A DNA stretch of 27,495 nt from an uncultured Hungatella sp. (lineage in GTDB: Bacteria > Bacillota > Clostridia > Lachnospirales > Lachnospiraceae). Each line of letters opens with the position of its first letter. Positions within the stretch are counted from its first letter, which is position 1. The translations under genes were made by a program, and so were the position numbers. Positions 5,122 through 12,930 of this stretch are shown one piece after another. The stretch is taken from contig CAJUJV010000008.1 in assembly GCA_910586845.1 (NCBI GenBank), forward strand, positions 1 to 27,495, given 5' to 3'. Under the pieces are notes generated by a model. The model searched no databases. It saw only the letters and a list, made by a program, of their open reading frames with translations, and was not told the origin of the DNA.

Positions 5122-6603
5122 CTATCTTGTCATTTCATACAGCCTCGCCAGTATCTTCACCATGGCCAGGGTGTCCAGCCTGCAGTATGCCAGAAGGTTC
5201 TTCCGGATCCGTCTGATCTCATCCCCGGAACGGTCGAGCAGATCTGCAAAGGCCTCCATTGCCTCGCTCCCGTTATGTATATCCTCCAGCCCATGATAAT
5301 CCAGCTCCGGATCGCCGCCGCACAGGGCCGGGAGAACTTTCTTTATGGAATAAGAGCCCTGCAGCTCCCTGCAATAATAATACTGCCGTTGAAAAGGAAC
5401 CATCAGATCCTGCATACGGCTGTGGATGTTCATCAGATGATCCGACAGATCCGGATACAGATCGGCCAGATTTCTGATCACGGTTTTTTCAAATGACATA
5501 TTGTAGGCCAGGGAGCAGACATCCCCGGGAATCTGCCTGCAAAGCTGTTCTGCCAGGGCTCTTCTGGGATCCGTACCCTCTTTTGCCAGAAATTCACAGT
5601 GTTCCGGCTCTGCCCCCATTTCTCTCTGAATATGGAGAGAATACTGGAATGGGATCTGCATATAAGGCTTCACGCCGTCAAACCCGGGAACAGCCTGCTG
5701 GTATGTCTCAAAATCCAGATAGTACAGGGGGTAGGTCAGACCGTCCAGAAATTCCCCGAGAGCCTTTCGATCGATCTTTGGAGGTTCCTCATAGTATGAG
5801 GCCTTTACCTGCCTCCACTGCCTGTCGTTAAGGGCCGGCTTCGCCTCGATCACATCGCCGAAGGTGACAACCCCCTGACGGTACAGCTGATATTTCTTTT
5901 TTGCGCTTAACCGGTGGATAGAAAACACCGAGGGCTCCTCCACATGCCTGCGGCAGTACCGCTTATATTCACACTCATAAGGCTTCTCGCAGTACAGATC
6001 CAGGTCTCTGTCAGGCTCCGGGACGCTGTCCAGATACGTCTGTATCACTGCCAGGTTCTCCTCGATCCCCCTCTGCATATCCAAAATCTGATCCGTACAG
6101 TCCTCCAGCCGGAACAGTTTGTCCAGTTCCAGCTCTCCCCGCCGCTCATAGCTGCTGTCAATGTGCATGTTGTAAACCTTTGCCACCGATATCCCGCAAT
6201 GGGTCAGCACATAGTACTGATACGCCATATCGTGAAGATAGATCTCGTGGACTTCCGTGGAACTCTTTACCTCTATGAGCTGGATCTCCGTCTCCGTCCT
6301 TCTGAGAATATCCACGCTGCAGAAATTATTTTTGTACAGAAAAGAGGCTTCCGCGATCACCGGTTCTCCCGCATTCATAAATCTCCTGGTATCCTGACAC
6401 ATCTGCTTCTTATCCGGGCTGAATTCCACCAGAACATGTCCCCCGAAATAATCCCTTGCAAGCTCCCCTACCTCCGTGCCCGTCCTCAGTACCGCCTCCG
6501 GGGCCGTGGCCTCTGCCTGTTCCGGCATATGGATGTCCATCCAAAGCATCTTGGGGCATTGAACGCCGCGGCAGTATTTTGATTTGCTCATAGAAAATGT
6601 CAT
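5122..6603 (-). CDS. DUF2779-type protein: Cas4-like Fe-S nuclease fused to DEDDy exonuclease
   Basis: The 493-aa protein has two nuclease halves. Residues 1-220 resemble Cas4/RecB-family PD-(D/E)XK enzymes: D98 and E111-V-K113 form the core, QYYVL (129-133) is the Q-motif, and C16 with C205, C211 and C217 is placed to bind a 4Fe-4S cluster. Residues 290-493 are a DEDD-type 3'-5' exonuclease: D297-F-E299 (exo I), the NMSFEKTVI region (exo II) and Y473-CRL-D477 (exo III). Known relatives are annotated only as DUF2779 proteins. The start has AGGAG upstream. It lies about 200 nt before the TIR gene in the same direction, and I see no terminator between, so it may be transcribed into that operon. 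It could be a defence nuclease or a general DNA-processing enzyme. Confidence 0.82.
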   Translation of the reverse strand: MTFSMSKSKYCRGVQCPKMLWMDIHMPEQAEATAPEAVLRTGTEVGELARDYFGGHVLVEFSPDKKQMCQDTRRFMNAGEPVIAEASFLYKNNFCSVDILRRTETEIQLIEVKSSTEVHEIYLHDMAYQYYVLTHCGISVAKVYNMHIDSSYERRGELELDKLFRLEDCTDQILDMQRGIEENLAVIQTYLDSVPEPDRDLDLYCEKPYECEYKRYCRRHVEEPSVFSIHRLSAKKKYQLYRQGVVTFGDVIEAKPALNDRQWRQVKASYYEEPPKIDRKALGEFLDGLTYPLYYLDFETYQQAVPGFDGVKPYMQIPFQYSLHIQREMGAEPEHCEFLAKEGTDPRRALAEQLCRQIPGDVCSLAYNMSFEKTVIRNLADLYPDLSDHLMNIHSRMQDLMVPFQRQYYYCRELQGSYSIKKVLPALCGGDPELDYHGLEDIHNGSEAMEAFADLLDRSGDEIRRIRKNLLAYCRLDTLAMVKILARLYEMTR

Positions 6604-6735
6604 GTAGGTTCTCCTTTCGCCTGGCAGCCGTCTGCCTGTAATCTGACGAATCCTATATCAGCATAATTTTCTGTCACAGTCCAAATCATATCATATCACC
6701 TGTGGAATGTACACCCATTGCTGAACACAGGTTCC

Positions 6736-6782
6736 GAAAAAAACAGCCCGGACACCGCACAGACTCGGTTTCCAGGCTGTTT
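6736..6782 (-). terminator. Rho-independent terminator of tyrS
   Basis: Read leftward, AACAGCCTGGA pairs with TCCGGGCTGTT (one G-T pair) around an 18-nt loop and is followed by a run of T. It starts about 24 nt after the tyrS stop. The remaining bases to 6604 show no gene. Confidence 0.8.
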
Positions 6783-6805
6783 CCTGAACATATTCTTTTT
6801 CCCGT

Positions 6806-8032
6806 CTACAGACTCACCTTCATGAAATTCTTCTTGCCTCTTTTCACGATGATACCGCCTCCGGAAAAATCTTCTTTTGTAAAGGTCTTCTTAATATCCT
6901 TCATCTGCTCTCCGTCTATGGAGACTCCGCCCTGTTCCACATTTCGTCTGGCCTCCGCACGGGATGGGGCAAGACCGGATTTCTGCAGCACTGCCAGGAT
7001 ATCGATGAGGCCGTCCTCGTTAAAATCGCTGTCGCTCAAAGTATACCCGGGCATATTCTCCAGACTTCCCTGGCCCTTAAACAGAGCTCTGGAAGCCTCT
7101 TTTGCCTTCCCGGCCTCCTCCTCGCCATGGACCAGTTTGGTCAGTTCGTATGCCAAGATCTCCTTGGCAGTGTTCAGCTGGCTTCCCTCCCACTTGTCCA
7201 TGGCCTCGATCTCCTCCAGAGGCAGGAAGGTGAGCATCCGCAGACATTTCAGCACATCCGCATCCGCCACATTCCTCCAGTACTGATAGAACTCGAAGGG
7301 GGTGGTCTTATTGGGGTCAAGCCACACGGCGCCTGACTGAGTCTTGCCCATCTTCTTGCCCTCGGAATTCAGCAGAAGGGTGATGGTCATGGCGTAGGCG
7401 TCCTTGCCAAGCTTCCGGCGGATCAACTCCGTGCCTCCCAGCATGTTGCTCCACTGGTCATCCCCGCCGAACTGCATATTGCAGCCGTATCTCTGGAACA
7501 GCTCATAGAAATCGTAGCTCTGCATGATCATGTAGTTAAACTCCAGGAAGCTTAAGCCCTTCTCCATCCGCTGTTTGTAGCACTCGGCCCTCAGCATATT
7601 ATTGACTGAGAAACAGGATCCCACCTCTCTCAAAAGCTCCACATAGTTCAGATTCAAAAGCCAGTCCGCGTTGTTCACCATCAGAGCTTTTCCTTCGGAA
7701 AAATCAATGAATCTGCTCATCTGCTTTTTGAAGCACTCGCAGTTGTGCCCGATGGTCTCCGTGGTCATCATCTGGCGCATATCCGTTCTTCCCGACGGAT
7801 CTCCCACCATGCCTGTTCCGCCGCCGATGAGAGCGATAGGCTTATTGCCTGCCATCTGCAGCCGCTTCATCAGACACAGCGCCATAAAATGACCCACATG
7901 AAGGCTGTCTGCCGTGGGGTCAAATCCGATGTAAAATACGGCCTTCCCCTCATTTACCATTTTTCTGATCTCATCCTCGTCTGTCACCTGGGCGATCAGG
8001 CCCCTGGCTACCAGTTCGTCATAACACTGCAT
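6806..8032 (-). CDS. tyrS: Tyrosyl-tRNA synthetase
   Basis: This cytoplasmic class I aminoacyl-tRNA synthetase charges tRNA-Tyr with tyrosine. The 408-aa product has the HIGH-type motif HVGH (residues 45-48) after FDPTADSL, the GDPSGRTDMR segment, the NMQFGGDDQWSN tyrosine/ATP pocket, KMGKT (227-231) in place of KMSKS, and a C-terminal S4-like RNA-binding domain (SRAEARRNVEQGGVSIDGE). Length is normal for bacterial TyrS. I chose ATG at 8032, which follows AAAGGAG; the open frame continues upstream to 8389 but runs through the repeat and the T-box leader, so that extension is not coding. Regulation is by the T-box at 8228-8540. The gene marks the change from accessory to core-like DNA. Confidence 0.96.
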   Translation of the reverse strand: MQCYDELVARGLIAQVTDEDEIRKMVNEGKAVFYIGFDPTADSLHVGHFMALCLMKRLQMAGNKPIALIGGGTGMVGDPSGRTDMRQMMTTETIGHNCECFKKQMSRFIDFSEGKALMVNNADWLLNLNYVELLREVGSCFSVNNMLRAECYKQRMEKGLSFLEFNYMIMQSYDFYELFQRYGCNMQFGGDDQWSNMLGGTELIRRKLGKDAYAMTITLLLNSEGKKMGKTQSGAVWLDPNKTTPFEFYQYWRNVADADVLKCLRMLTFLPLEEIEAMDKWEGSQLNTAKEILAYELTKLVHGEEEAGKAKEASRALFKGQGSLENMPGYTLSDSDFNEDGLIDILAVLQKSGLAPSRAEARRNVEQGGVSIDGEQMKDIKKTFTKEDFSGGGIIVKRGKKNFMKVSL

Positions 8033-8052
8033 CTTCTCTTCTCCTTTCTGAT

Positions 8053-8223
8053 CAATCGGGCAGGGAGGCTTTTTTCCCTGACCACCGCGCGGCCCCGTGC
8101 CGCCCACAGGCGGTAATACTCCTTTCGGGGGCCTGCACAATCGGGCAGGGAAGCTTTTCCCCCTGACCGCCGCGCGGCCCCCGTACCGCCCACAGGCGGT
8201 AATACTCCTTTCGGGGGCCTGCG
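8053..8223. repeat. Tandem repeat, two GC-rich copies of 85-86 bp
   Basis: Copy 1 spans 8053-8137 and copy 2 spans 8138-8223. They differ at only a few positions. Each holds an inner hairpin (CCGCCCACAGGCGG) and GC-rich segments such as CCGCGCGGCC. The repeats lie between the T-box terminator and the tyrS ribosome binding site, so they are transcribed as part of the tyrS leader. Confidence 0.85.
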
Positions 8224-8227
8224 CATA

Positions 8228-8540
8228 AAAAAACCCCGCCCTTATCAAAAGGACGAGGCTTATGTCTCGTGGTACCACCTGATGTTTACAGAAAAGCCAT
8301 GGCTCTTCTGCCTCTCCGAACGCATCGCCGCTCCCCTGTCCGGGTCTGACGGTTACGCTCCTGCACGATAACGTGTGCTGATCCGTCACAGCCTACTAAG
8401 CCTCTGCTGTTGGGTGTGAAGCTCAAAGATGTATTCACATAGGGCTTTCCACGCGCCTCTCATCACCCGGCTGCTTTCTGTGTGCTTCTGCCAAATGCTA
8501 CTTGTTCTTATCATCGCCTGTGTTTCATGAAATTAAAGCT
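8228..8540 (-). ncRNA. T-box leader (tyrosine) of tyrS
   Basis: The leader starts just after a consensus promoter. Read leftward it has the AGTAG motif near the start, a specifier region GTGAATACATC with UAC (plus-strand 8431-8433), the tyrosine codon, in the expected bulge, then the conserved T-box AGGTGGTACCACGAG (8266-8280) and a terminator (8228-8258) with stem CTCGTCCTTTT / AAGGGCGGGG followed by T residues. Uncharged tRNA-Tyr pairs with the specifier and the T-box and favours the antiterminator, raising tyrS expression when tyrosine-charged tRNA is scarce. Confidence 0.92.
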
Positions 8541-8569
8541 ATTATAGGGAATCCCTTTCTGTTTGTCAA
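8541..8569 (-). promoter_or_regulatory. Consensus promoter of tyrS
   Basis: TTGACA (8564-8569) and TATAAT (8541-8546), both exact consensus, with 17 bp between them. Transcription would start a few bases before the T-box leader. The bases from about 8570 to 8680 show nothing else clear. Confidence 0.9.
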
Positions 8570-8680
8570 GAGGCAAAACAGATTCCCTCGGAAATCGGCG
8601 GATCACCTGTCCGAATCCCAAAAATCATATAAAATAACCACGCCGTGTTTCAGAGAAGGCTCCGCTGCCGGTCTGTAAGA

Positions 8681-9085
8681 TCAGCTTTTCCCCATAAAAT
8701 CACTGCCGCAGCTTGGGCAGTGGATCTGAATTTTTCCGTGGCCCCGGGGGATGCGGATCCGCTGGCCGCATCCGGGGCAGCGAAAGATCTTATATCTCCT
8801 GCTCTCCTTCAGCCTCCTTCTCAGTTTCAAAACGCCTTCCCCGGCGTGAAACCGCCACTGGAGATAAAACTGGTTTTCCCGGAATCTCCTGCCCGTATTT
8901 CTGGAAAACGTTCTGGCATATATGACGATCAGACATATCAGTTCCAGCCAGAAGAACAGTCTGCTCCTGATAAAGAGGTGGAGTACAATGCACACCAGGA
9001 CCGCGCCGCTGAGAAACCGGTTCAGTTCATCGGTGCCGTAGCGTCCCACCATAAACCGGCGGAACTGATCTTTCCAGTCTTTCAA
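8681..9085 (-). CDS. Membrane-anchored zinc-ribbon protein, 134 aa
   Basis: Residues 24-60 are hydrophobic and most likely make two close membrane spans separated by RSR. The C terminus carries a zinc ribbon with C103-x2-C106 and C123-x2-C126 (CPGCGQ and CPSCGS). The middle is strongly basic. The start codon overlaps the stop of the hydrolase gene by 4 nt (ATGA), so the two are translated together. I know similar small proteins in Lachnospiraceae only as hypothetical ones, and the function is unknown. The zinc ribbon would lie in the cytoplasm if both spans form a hairpin. Confidence 0.75.
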   Translation of the reverse strand: MKDWKDQFRRFMVGRYGTDELNRFLSGAVLVCIVLHLFIRSRLFFWLELICLIVIYARTFSRNTGRRFRENQFYLQWRFHAGEGVLKLRRRLKESRRYKIFRCPGCGQRIRIPRGHGKIQIHCPSCGSDFMGKS

Positions 9086-9705
9086 CTCTCCCTCCGGATC
9101 TTCAGAACCGCCGTCTGATTCGGCGTCTCTTTTGTCACTTCCAGCACATTGGTCTCATAAACCCTGACATCGTCACAGAGTTTCGTATAGTCTTCCACGG
9201 TTCCCAGCACGTCAAACCCGAATCCCTCTCCCCGGTAATGCATGGGTACCGTGATCCTGGGGCTTATCTGCTCCGTCAGTTTTCTGGCCTGCACCGCGTC
9301 GATGGTGTAATAGCCGCCTACAGGAATCAGAATCACATCCACGCCTTTCAGCATCTCCAGCTGTTCCGGCGCAAGCCCGCAGCCCAGATCTCCCATATGA
9401 GCCGCCCGCACCTGTCCGTCATCCAGGATATGAATCTTGTTGCTGCCCCGGAGCTCACCGTTTTTATCATCATGCCAGGTGGATATAGTCTCCACCTTCA
9501 GAGGTTTCCCCTCCGGCTTTCTCAGGGTCACTCCGGCTCTGAAATTATGATCAAAATGTTCATGGCTGCACAGCACCTCATCCGCCGTCTCCCTCACCGG
9601 CAGACAGCCGGGCACACTGCCATCCTCATAGGGATCCAGCACCACGGCGTAACCTCCGCTTTCCACCTTAAAACAGGAATGCCCAAGCCAGGTTATCTTC
9701 ATCAT
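9082..9705 (-). CDS. Metallo-beta-lactamase-fold hydrolase (UPF0173-like)
   Basis: The 207-aa protein begins with MKITWLGHSCFKVE, typical of the small MBL-fold hydrolases related to UPF0173 and YtkL-type proteins. It has the zinc motif H48-x-H50-x-D52-H53 (SHEHFDH), then the IHILDDGQVRAAHMGDLG strand-turn with a further metal Asp, and IDAVQA followed by PMHYRG at the C-terminal metal site. No signal peptide is present, so it should act in the cytoplasm. Physiological substrates of this group are largely unknown. GGAGGAA lies upstream of the start. A promoter is present just before it (9739-9767), and it shares an operon with the zinc-ribbon gene. Confidence 0.87.
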   Translation of the reverse strand: MMKITWLGHSCFKVESGGYAVVLDPYEDGSVPGCLPVRETADEVLCSHEHFDHNFRAGVTLRKPEGKPLKVETISTWHDDKNGELRGSNKIHILDDGQVRAAHMGDLGCGLAPEQLEMLKGVDVILIPVGGYYTIDAVQARKLTEQISPRITVPMHYRGEGFGFDVLGTVEDYTKLCDDVRVYETNVLEVTKETPNQTAVLKIRRES

Positions 9706-9738
9706 CGTATTCCTCCTTCTCTCAGTTCTTTACCTAAG

Positions 9739-9767
9739 AGTATACTCTATTTTACAGTCCGGGGCAA
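9739..9767 (-). promoter_or_regulatory. Promoter of the MBL-fold hydrolase operon
   Basis: On the minus strand TTGCCC (9762-9767) and TATACT (9739-9744) are separated by 17 bp, and the start codon of the hydrolase follows about 34 nt downstream. Confidence 0.6.
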
Positions 9768-9776
9768 TCATTTCGA

Positions 9777-9938
9777 TTAATACTCTTTATCCACCTTTTC
9801 CAGTCCGTACATCTCCATAAACCTTTGGAGATCCTTCTCGCCTTTTACGAGCATAACCTCCTGGAACTTTCCTGTCTCACAAATACACAAAAGGACATCT
9901 CCCCGATGTCCCGATTCCCGCCACAATCTTCTGATCAT
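9777..9938 (-). CDS. Small protein of 53 aa, coupled to the 72-aa gene
   Basis: The ATG overlaps the stop of the preceding 72-aa gene in an ATGA arrangement, and the frame runs 53 codons to TAA. The product has a basic N terminus (MIRRLWRESGHRGD), a CIC pair, and a helical C-terminal part (KDLQRFMEMYGLEKVD). It is short and soluble. I recognise no domain. The overlap and the protein-like sequence argue that it is real; the function is unknown. Confidence 0.6.
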   Translation of the reverse strand: MIRRLWRESGHRGDVLLCICETGKFQEVMLVKGEKDLQRFMEMYGLEKVDKEY

Positions 9939-10153
9939 GGCATCATTATGATGTGATTCGCCCTCAGCACCCCGATCACAACCACCGCCACCAGGGCGAT
10001 AACGCAGAGGAGAATAAAACGGTCCAGAGATTTCACGGAGATATCCGGCAGCCGCTCATAGATCCCGTCGAGAGCACTCACCGGCTGAGTCTGCCCGTGA
10101 GGCTGAGTCCCCTCCTCATCCAAAACAGTCCTGTCATCCAACTCTTCCTTCAC
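9935..10153 (-). CDS. Single-span membrane protein, 72 aa
   Basis: This gene starts with GTG, seven bases after GGAG. The acidic N terminus (ELDDRTVLDEEGTQ) is followed by a linker and one membrane span at about residues 46-63 (FILLCVIALVAVVVIGVL), with a short tail. It lies about 90 nt after mglC in the same direction and is followed by the overlapping 53-aa gene. It may be read from the mgl operon through the hairpin at 10188-10222. No family is recognised. Confidence 0.6.
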   Translation of the reverse strand: MKEELDDRTVLDEEGTQPHGQTQPVSALDGIYERLPDISVKSLDRFILLCVIALVAVVVIGVLRANHIIMMP

Positions 10154-10187
10154 TTTCCGTCTCCTTTTGTCTCACCCGTTTCCTGCT

Positions 10188-10222
10188 GACCCCGGCCCGG
10201 AGGGCGTCCCCCGGGCCAGGTC
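10188..10222 (-). other. Strong GC hairpin after mglC
   Basis: Read leftward, GACCTGGCCCGG pairs with CCGGGCCGGGGTC around a short GC-rich loop. No T-run follows, so it is not a standard rho-independent terminator. It may protect the 3' end of mglC mRNA or cause partial termination before the small genes. Confidence 0.5.
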
Positions 10223-10245
10223 CGGCAAAATTGTAACAGGTTCTT

Positions 10246-11253
10246 TTATTTCTTCTGCAGATACTTCCTCAGATCCAGGGCAACCGCGATCACGATCACG
10301 AGACCCTGTGCAATATAGGTGTAAGCCGGGTCCACACGGAGGAACTGGAGACAGATCTTCAGGATCTCAAATACCAGCACGCCGACCAGGATTCCGCCGA
10401 CCCGACCCACGCCGCCGTTGGCAGACACGCCGCCGATGGTACATGCAGCGATCGCCTCCAGCTCGTAGCCCTGGCCCGTAGCCGTGGAAGCACCGCCTGC
10501 CTTGGCTCCTACCAGGAAGCCGGCCAGTGCATACATGCAGCCTGCCAGAATATAGATACGGACCAGAGAAGCCCGGACATTGACCCCGGCCACCTGAGCG
10601 GCGTTCTCATTGCCGCCAATGGCGTACATATATTTACCGTGACGGGTCTTGTTGTACAGGAACAGGAAATACAATCCCACGATCACGGCGAAGATCATCA
10701 GATAGGGGATAGGTCCTACGGAACCGCTGGCCACTGTCAGATAGCTCTTCTTATATCGGCCCATGGGCTGGTTGTTGGTGATCAGGGAACAGAGACCATA
10801 GATGATGGTCTGCATGCCCAGAGTCGCGATGAAGGGAGGAACCTTCAGCACAGAGATGACGATACCGTTGACGGCGCCGAAAGCTCCCATGATGATCATA
10901 ACGATCACCAGAGCCACAGGCCAGGGGATATCCGGCATCCACGGAAACATACGCGCGGCATAATCCACACTCTGGAGCATCATGGCAGAAAGACATGCCG
11001 CCAGACCTACGGCACGGCCGGCGGAAAGGTCCGTACCCTTGGTGATCAGGCAGCCCGACACGCCGCAGGCGATAATAAAACGGGGAGCTACATTGACCAC
11101 CAGATTTTTAAAGTTGGTCGTGGTAAAGAAATTCTTTGTGGTACATCCTGTCAGAATAGCCAGCAGCACAATCAGGATGATGATCGCATTGTTGGACATG
11201 AATTTTTTGACATCAAAGGGAGCTGCATGATTGGATTCAGCTGATTTTTGCAT
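10246..11253 (-). CDS. mglC: Galactose/methyl-galactoside ABC permease MglC
   Basis: The 335-aa membrane protein resembles MglC of the CUT2 sugar importers. It has about 8-10 hydrophobic segments, the LITKGTDLSAGRAVGLAA segment near residue 70, the conserved VPPFIATLGMQTI and GGNENAAQVAGVNV stretches (the latter the EAA-like loop that contacts the ATPase), and the C-terminal GGVSANGGVGRVGG motif. It forms the membrane channel for a sugar delivered by MglB and powered by MglA. The start has an AGGAGG-like site and lies 17 nt after mglA. Substrate is assigned from the set of three genes and the calcium-loop MglB; other hexoses are possible. Confidence 0.9.
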   Translation of the reverse strand: MQKSAESNHAAPFDVKKFMSNNAIIILIVLLAILTGCTTKNFFTTTNFKNLVVNVAPRFIIACGVSGCLITKGTDLSAGRAVGLAACLSAMMLQSVDYAARMFPWMPDIPWPVALVIVMIIMGAFGAVNGIVISVLKVPPFIATLGMQTIIYGLCSLITNNQPMGRYKKSYLTVASGSVGPIPYLMIFAVIVGLYFLFLYNKTRHGKYMYAIGGNENAAQVAGVNVRASLVRIYILAGCMYALAGFLVGAKAGGASTATGQGYELEAIAACTIGGVSANGGVGRVGGILVGVLVFEILKICLQFLRVDPAYTYIAQGLVIVIAVALDLRKYLQKK

Positions 11254-11270
11254 GATACGTTCCTCCTTCC

Positions 11271-12779
11271 TTATTCAAACCGGGTTGCCAGCGACATGAT
11301 ATTCTCCTGATTGGCCTCGCCGCCTTCGATAAACCCGGTGACCCGGCCGTCGCACATCACCATGATGCGGTCTGACATACCGATGAGCTCGCTCATCTCG
11401 GAGGAAATCATGATAATACTCTTGCCCTGTTTTGCCATCTCGGCGATGATACAGTAGATCTCGTACTTGGCCCCCACATCGATACCTCTTGTGGGCTCAT
11501 CCATGATGAAGATATCCGGATTGTTGGCCAGCCAGCGGCTGATCAGAACCTTCTGCTGATTGCCGCCTGAGAGGGACTGAATCTGAGTTTTGGATGACGG
11601 GGTCTTGATGGAAAGCTTGGCCACATTTTCCTGCACCAGGTTTTCGATCTTGGCGTCATCCAACATCACTCCCCCGATCAGATACTGGTTCAGGGAGGCG
11701 ATGGAAACATTATCTGCAATAGAGAGAACTCCCAGGATGCCCGTGGCACGGCGGTCCTCTGTCAGCATGGCGATACCGTTGTTGATGGCATCCTTTGGCT
11801 GGTTGATCTTAAGCTCCTGTCCCTTGTATATGATTTTTCCGGCCGTGTGGCTCCGGAGTCCGAACAGGCCCTCCATCAGTTCTGTACGCTGAGCGCCCAC
11901 CAGCCCTGCCACTCCCAGGATCTCTCCCTTCCTCAGCTGGAAGGAAGCATGACGGAAGCTTTTGGGATTAATGGAGGTAAAATCCTCTACCTCAAACACG
12001 ACCTCGCCCGGCGTGTTCTCCCTGACGGGATACAGCTCCGACAGTTCCCGGCCCACCATCTTGGTGATGATAAAATCGGTGGTCAGCTCTTTGGCGGACC
12101 AGGTACCGATATACTGACCGTCCCGCATGATGGTCACTTCGTCGCTGATGCGCAGGATCTCATCCATCTTGTGGCTGATGTAAACGATGGAAACTCCCTT
12201 GCCCCGCAGCTCATTGATGATGGTAAATAATGCTTCCACTTCGGCTGCGGTCAAAGAGGAAGTAGGCTCATCCAGGATCAGGACCTTACAGTCTGCGGAG
12301 ACGGCCTTGGCAATCTCTACCAGCTGCATCTGGGAGACGGAAAGGCTCCCCAGCTTCGCCCTTGGTTCAAAATTTAAATGGACCTCTTCCAGCACTCTGG
12401 CAGCATCCCGGTACATCTTGTCATGGTCGATGACGGTTACGGGCCCTATTTTTTTCACGGGATACCGGCCCACATAAATATTCTCTCCGATGCTTCTCTC
12501 GGGAATAGGCTGCAGCTCCTGATGGACCATGGCAATGCCTCTGTTCAGTGCATCCAGGGGGCCCTTGATCTGGACCTTTTCTCCCTCATAGATCACCTCA
12601 CCCTCGTCCATGTGGTAGATACCGAACATGCACTTCATCAGGGTAGACTTTCCTGCACCGTTCTCACCCATAAGAGCATGGACTGTACCCGGACGCAGCT
12701 TCAGCTGCGCGCCGTCCAGCGCCCTGACGCCGGGAAATGTCTTTACGACATCGTGCATCTCCAAACGATACTCTGACAA
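11271..12779 (-). CDS. mglA: Sugar ABC importer ATPase MglA
   Basis: The 502-aa protein contains two fused ABC domains, as in CUT2 ATPases. The first domain has Walker A GENGAGKST (residues 38-46), the signature LSVSQMQL and Walker B VLILDEPTSSL. The second has signature LSGGNQQK and Walker B IFIMDEPTRGID, and its Walker A is degenerate (VAGLVGAQRTEL), as is normal for this family. It hydrolyses ATP to drive transport through MglC. I chose a TTG start at 12779, behind GGGGGTC, giving SEYRLEMHDVVKTF at the N terminus and a length close to E. coli MglA; the open frame continues 38 codons upstream, but this would include the hairpin at 12866-12897. The next in-frame ATG would cut into the first strand. 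Confidence 0.93.
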   Translation of the reverse strand: MSEYRLEMHDVVKTFPGVRALDGAQLKLRPGTVHALMGENGAGKSTLMKCMFGIYHMDEGEVIYEGEKVQIKGPLDALNRGIAMVHQELQPIPERSIGENIYVGRYPVKKIGPVTVIDHDKMYRDAARVLEEVHLNFEPRAKLGSLSVSQMQLVEIAKAVSADCKVLILDEPTSSLTAAEVEALFTIINELRGKGVSIVYISHKMDEILRISDEVTIMRDGQYIGTWSAKELTTDFIITKMVGRELSELYPVRENTPGEVVFEVEDFTSINPKSFRHASFQLRKGEILGVAGLVGAQRTELMEGLFGLRSHTAGKIIYKGQELKINQPKDAINNGIAMLTEDRRATGILGVLSIADNVSIASLNQYLIGGVMLDDAKIENLVQENVAKLSIKTPSSKTQIQSLSGGNQQKVLISRWLANNPDIFIMDEPTRGIDVGAKYEIYCIIAEMAKQGKSIIMISSEMSELIGMSDRIMVMCDGRVTGFIEGGEANQENIMSLATRFE

Positions 12780-12865
12780 TTTGCTGACCCCCTTTATGTT
12801 TTTCTGGTCCTGCACGCAGGTACCTGATCCTCCATGCAGGTTTCCGGCCTCTGTGCCGAAAATCA

Positions 12866-12897
12866 GGAAGTGCGTGCGCCAAAGCACACGCACTTCC
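12866..12897 (-). other. Intercistronic hairpin between mglB and mglA
   Basis: GGAAGTGCGTG pairs with its complement CACGCACTTCC, with a 14-bp stem in total (one G-T pair) and a four-base loop. The following bases are only modestly T-rich. It probably stabilises the mglB part of the mRNA or terminates part of the transcripts, which would give more binding protein than transporter. Confidence 0.7.
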
Positions 12898-12930
12898 CAA
12901 TGTTTTCAGATCATTATGAATCCGCTTTGA

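Noticed and set aside
8033..8389. N-terminal extension of tyrosyl-tRNA synthetase
   Set aside because: The open frame runs through the tandem repeat and the T-box and terminator; TyrS has its normal N terminus at 8032 with a ribosome binding site.
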